7,551 bases of DNA, taken from the NCBI GenBank assembly GCA_964625145.1, contig CAZVAQ010000163.1, positions 1 through 7,551 on the forward strand. The letters are read 5' to 3'. Under the pieces are notes generated by a model. It was not told the DNA's origin and did not search any database. It saw only the letters and a list, made by a program, of their open reading frames with translations. Positions 6,294-7,551 of this stretch are shown piece by piece (position 1 is the stretch's first letter; every line of letters begins with the position of its first letter). A program made the position numbers and the translations under genes. This DNA comes from CAYTRP01 sp964625145. GTDB lineage: Bacteria; Sumerlaeota; Sumerlaeia; SLMS01; JAHLLQ01.

Positions 6294-7550
6294 ATGACCA
6301 AGCAGCCTCGCGTTTCACTCGTCCACTTTACCGGCAACCCCAACTCCCGCCAGGCCGCCCGCGCCTTGTGGGAGAACGGCATGCTGCACGAAGTCGTCAC
6401 CACCTTCGGTTTTCGCAACGAAGCGGCCATCGAACGCGTCTGCCGCCGCTTTCCCGCCTCCATGCGCGCAAAGCTGCGCCGCGAGCTTTCCCGCCGCAAC
6501 TGGCGCCTCGATGACGAGGTGCCCTTCTCCGCCTATCCCGGCCGCGAGATCTTCCGCCAGGTCTCCCAGCGCCTGAAGATCGACCGCATCCCCGCCCTGC
6601 AGCCCAAGAACCAGATCAATCACAATACCCGCCGCCTGGACCACATCGTCGCCGACAAGCACCTGCACGACATCGACGGCATCTATGTCTACGAGGACAC
6701 TGCGGCGACGACGTTTGAACGCGCGCGCGAACGCGGTATCAAGTGCCTGTACGAGCTGCCCATCGTGCACTTCGAGACCAGTCGCCGCATCATGCGCGAG
6801 GAAGCCGACCAGTTCCCCGAGCTCAGCCCCTGCCTGCAGGCCATCCACGAACCCGAATGGAAGACCGAGCGCAAGCAGCGCGAGCTGGAGCTGGCAGGCC
6901 ACATCTTCGTCGCCTCGCGCGTGACGCGCGAATCCATCGAGCGCCTCGGCGTGCCGAAGGAAAAGGTCTCCGTCATTCCCTACGGCGCGCCGGTTGACTA
7001 CTTCTCACCACAACCGAAGAAGGACGACACGTTCCGGGCGCTGTTCTGCGGCCTGATCGGCCCGCGCAAGGGCGTGCACTATCTCCTCGACGCATGGAAC
7101 CAGCTTCACCTGCGCGATGCCGAGCTCCTCCTCGTTGGCGGCATGCAATTCCCGCGCGAATGGTGGCGCCGCCACTCCAACGGCGCCAAGCTCGCCGGCT
7201 CCATCCCCCACGCGGACCTGAACCAATATTACAGCAGCGCCAGCGTCTTTGTCTTCCCCTCGCTCATCGAAGGCTTCGCCATGGTGCTCCTCGAAGCCAT
7301 GGCCTGCGGCATTCCCATCATCGCAACACCCAACACCGCCGCGCCCGACATCATCACCGACGGCGTCGAGGGCTTCATCGTCCCCATCCGCGACGTCGAG
7401 ATGCTGAAGGAGCGCATCCAGTGGTGCCACGATCACCCGGAGGAGTTGAAGGAAATGGGCCGCGCCGCGCGGCGCCTGGCGGAGAAGTACGATTGGACCC
7501 GCTACCGCAACACGCTCGCCGCAGAAGTCCGCCGGCAGTTCAACACCTGA
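6294..7550 (+). CDS. GT4-type glycosyltransferase
   Basis: Cytoplasmic glycosyltransferase of GT-B fold, 418 residues, the third canonical GT4-type enzyme here. The acceptor domain starts QPRVSLVHFTGNPNSRQAAR (4-23). Unlike the tandem pair it carries a long Arg/Lys-rich stretch (about 41-115) and a block YELPIVHFETSRR (153-165) followed by a charged helix with ERKQRELE (192-199). The donor domain has VIPYGAPVDYF (227-237), GLIGPRKG (253-260) with Lys259, and SLIEGFAMVLLEAMACG (323-339), where Glu326 and Glu334 form the Glu-x7-Glu pair. In GLIGPRKG the position of the usual arginine is Leu254, with Arg258 next to the lysine, a common variant. The gene starts 52 bases after the polymerase-like gene and ends one base before the window edge, so what follows is unseen. 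Arginine is coded almost only by CGC (42 of 45 by my hand count), unlike the tandem glycosyltransferase at 2718-3764. Donor sugar is unknown. Confidence 0.92.
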   Translation: MTKQPRVSLVHFTGNPNSRQAARALWENGMLHEVVTTFGFRNEAAIERVCRRFPASMRAKLRRELSRRNWRLDDEVPFSAYPGREIFRQVSQRLKIDRIPALQPKNQINHNTRRLDHIVADKHLHDIDGIYVYEDTAATTFERARERGIKCLYELPIVHFETSRRIMREEADQFPELSPCLQAIHEPEWKTERKQRELELAGHIFVASRVTRESIERLGVPKEKVSVIPYGAPVDYFSPQPKKDDTFRALFCGLIGPRKGVHYLLDAWNQLHLRDAELLLVGGMQFPREWWRRHSNGAKLAGSIPHADLNQYYSSASVFVFPSLIEGFAMVLLEAMACGIPIIATPNTAAPDIITDGVEGFIVPIRDVEMLKERIQWCHDHPEELKEMGRAARRLAEKYDWTRYRNTLAAEVRRQFNT

Positions 7551-7551
7551 T

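Noticed and set aside
1..7551. Mobile element, CRISPR array, toxin-antitoxin, defence or RNA-gene signatures
   Set aside because: I found no transposase, regularly spaced repeats, tRNA-like folds or nuclease motifs; all sizeable coding frames are explained by glycan genes.

Overview
This window is a run of six genes, all on the + strand, from a high-GC bacterium. They look like one transcription unit for making and exporting a surface polysaccharide (O-antigen, capsule or exopolysaccharide) by a Wzx/Wzy-type route. The host is most likely a Gram-negative-type organism. The style of the proteins recalls Verrucomicrobiota or Planctomycetota, but that is an impression from sequence style and no marker gene is present to confirm it. 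I see no tRNA, rRNA, CRISPR array, insertion sequence, transposase or phage gene.

Layout: positions 1-183 are probably non-coding leader with a short inverted repeat and a near-perfect direct repeat. Next come a Wzx-like flippase (184-1551), a divergent GT-B-fold glycosyltransferase without the usual Glu-x7-Glu signature (1595-2707), and two tandem, clearly paralogous GT4 glycosyltransferases (2718-3764 and 3761-4798, overlapping by 4 bases). They are followed by a polytopic O-antigen polymerase/ligase-like protein (4841-6241) and a third canonical GT4-type enzyme (6294-7550). Gaps between genes are 10 to 52 bases or overlaps, with no convincing internal terminator.

Working model (inference): the four glycosyltransferases add sugars one by one to a lipid-linked oligosaccharide on the cytoplasmic face of the inner membrane. 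The flippase moves it across, and the Wzy/WaaL-like protein polymerises or ligates it on the outer face. The window lacks the initiating phosphoglycosyltransferase, chain-length regulator (Wzz/Wzc), outer-membrane exporter (Wza) and nucleotide-sugar synthesis genes. These are expected nearby or elsewhere in the genome.

Nothing here looks like a wholly new kind of system. The points most worth a second look are the GT-B protein with degenerate catalytic positions, the tandem duplication of glycosyltransferases, the different arginine codon use of the last gene, and the small repeats upstream of the flippase.
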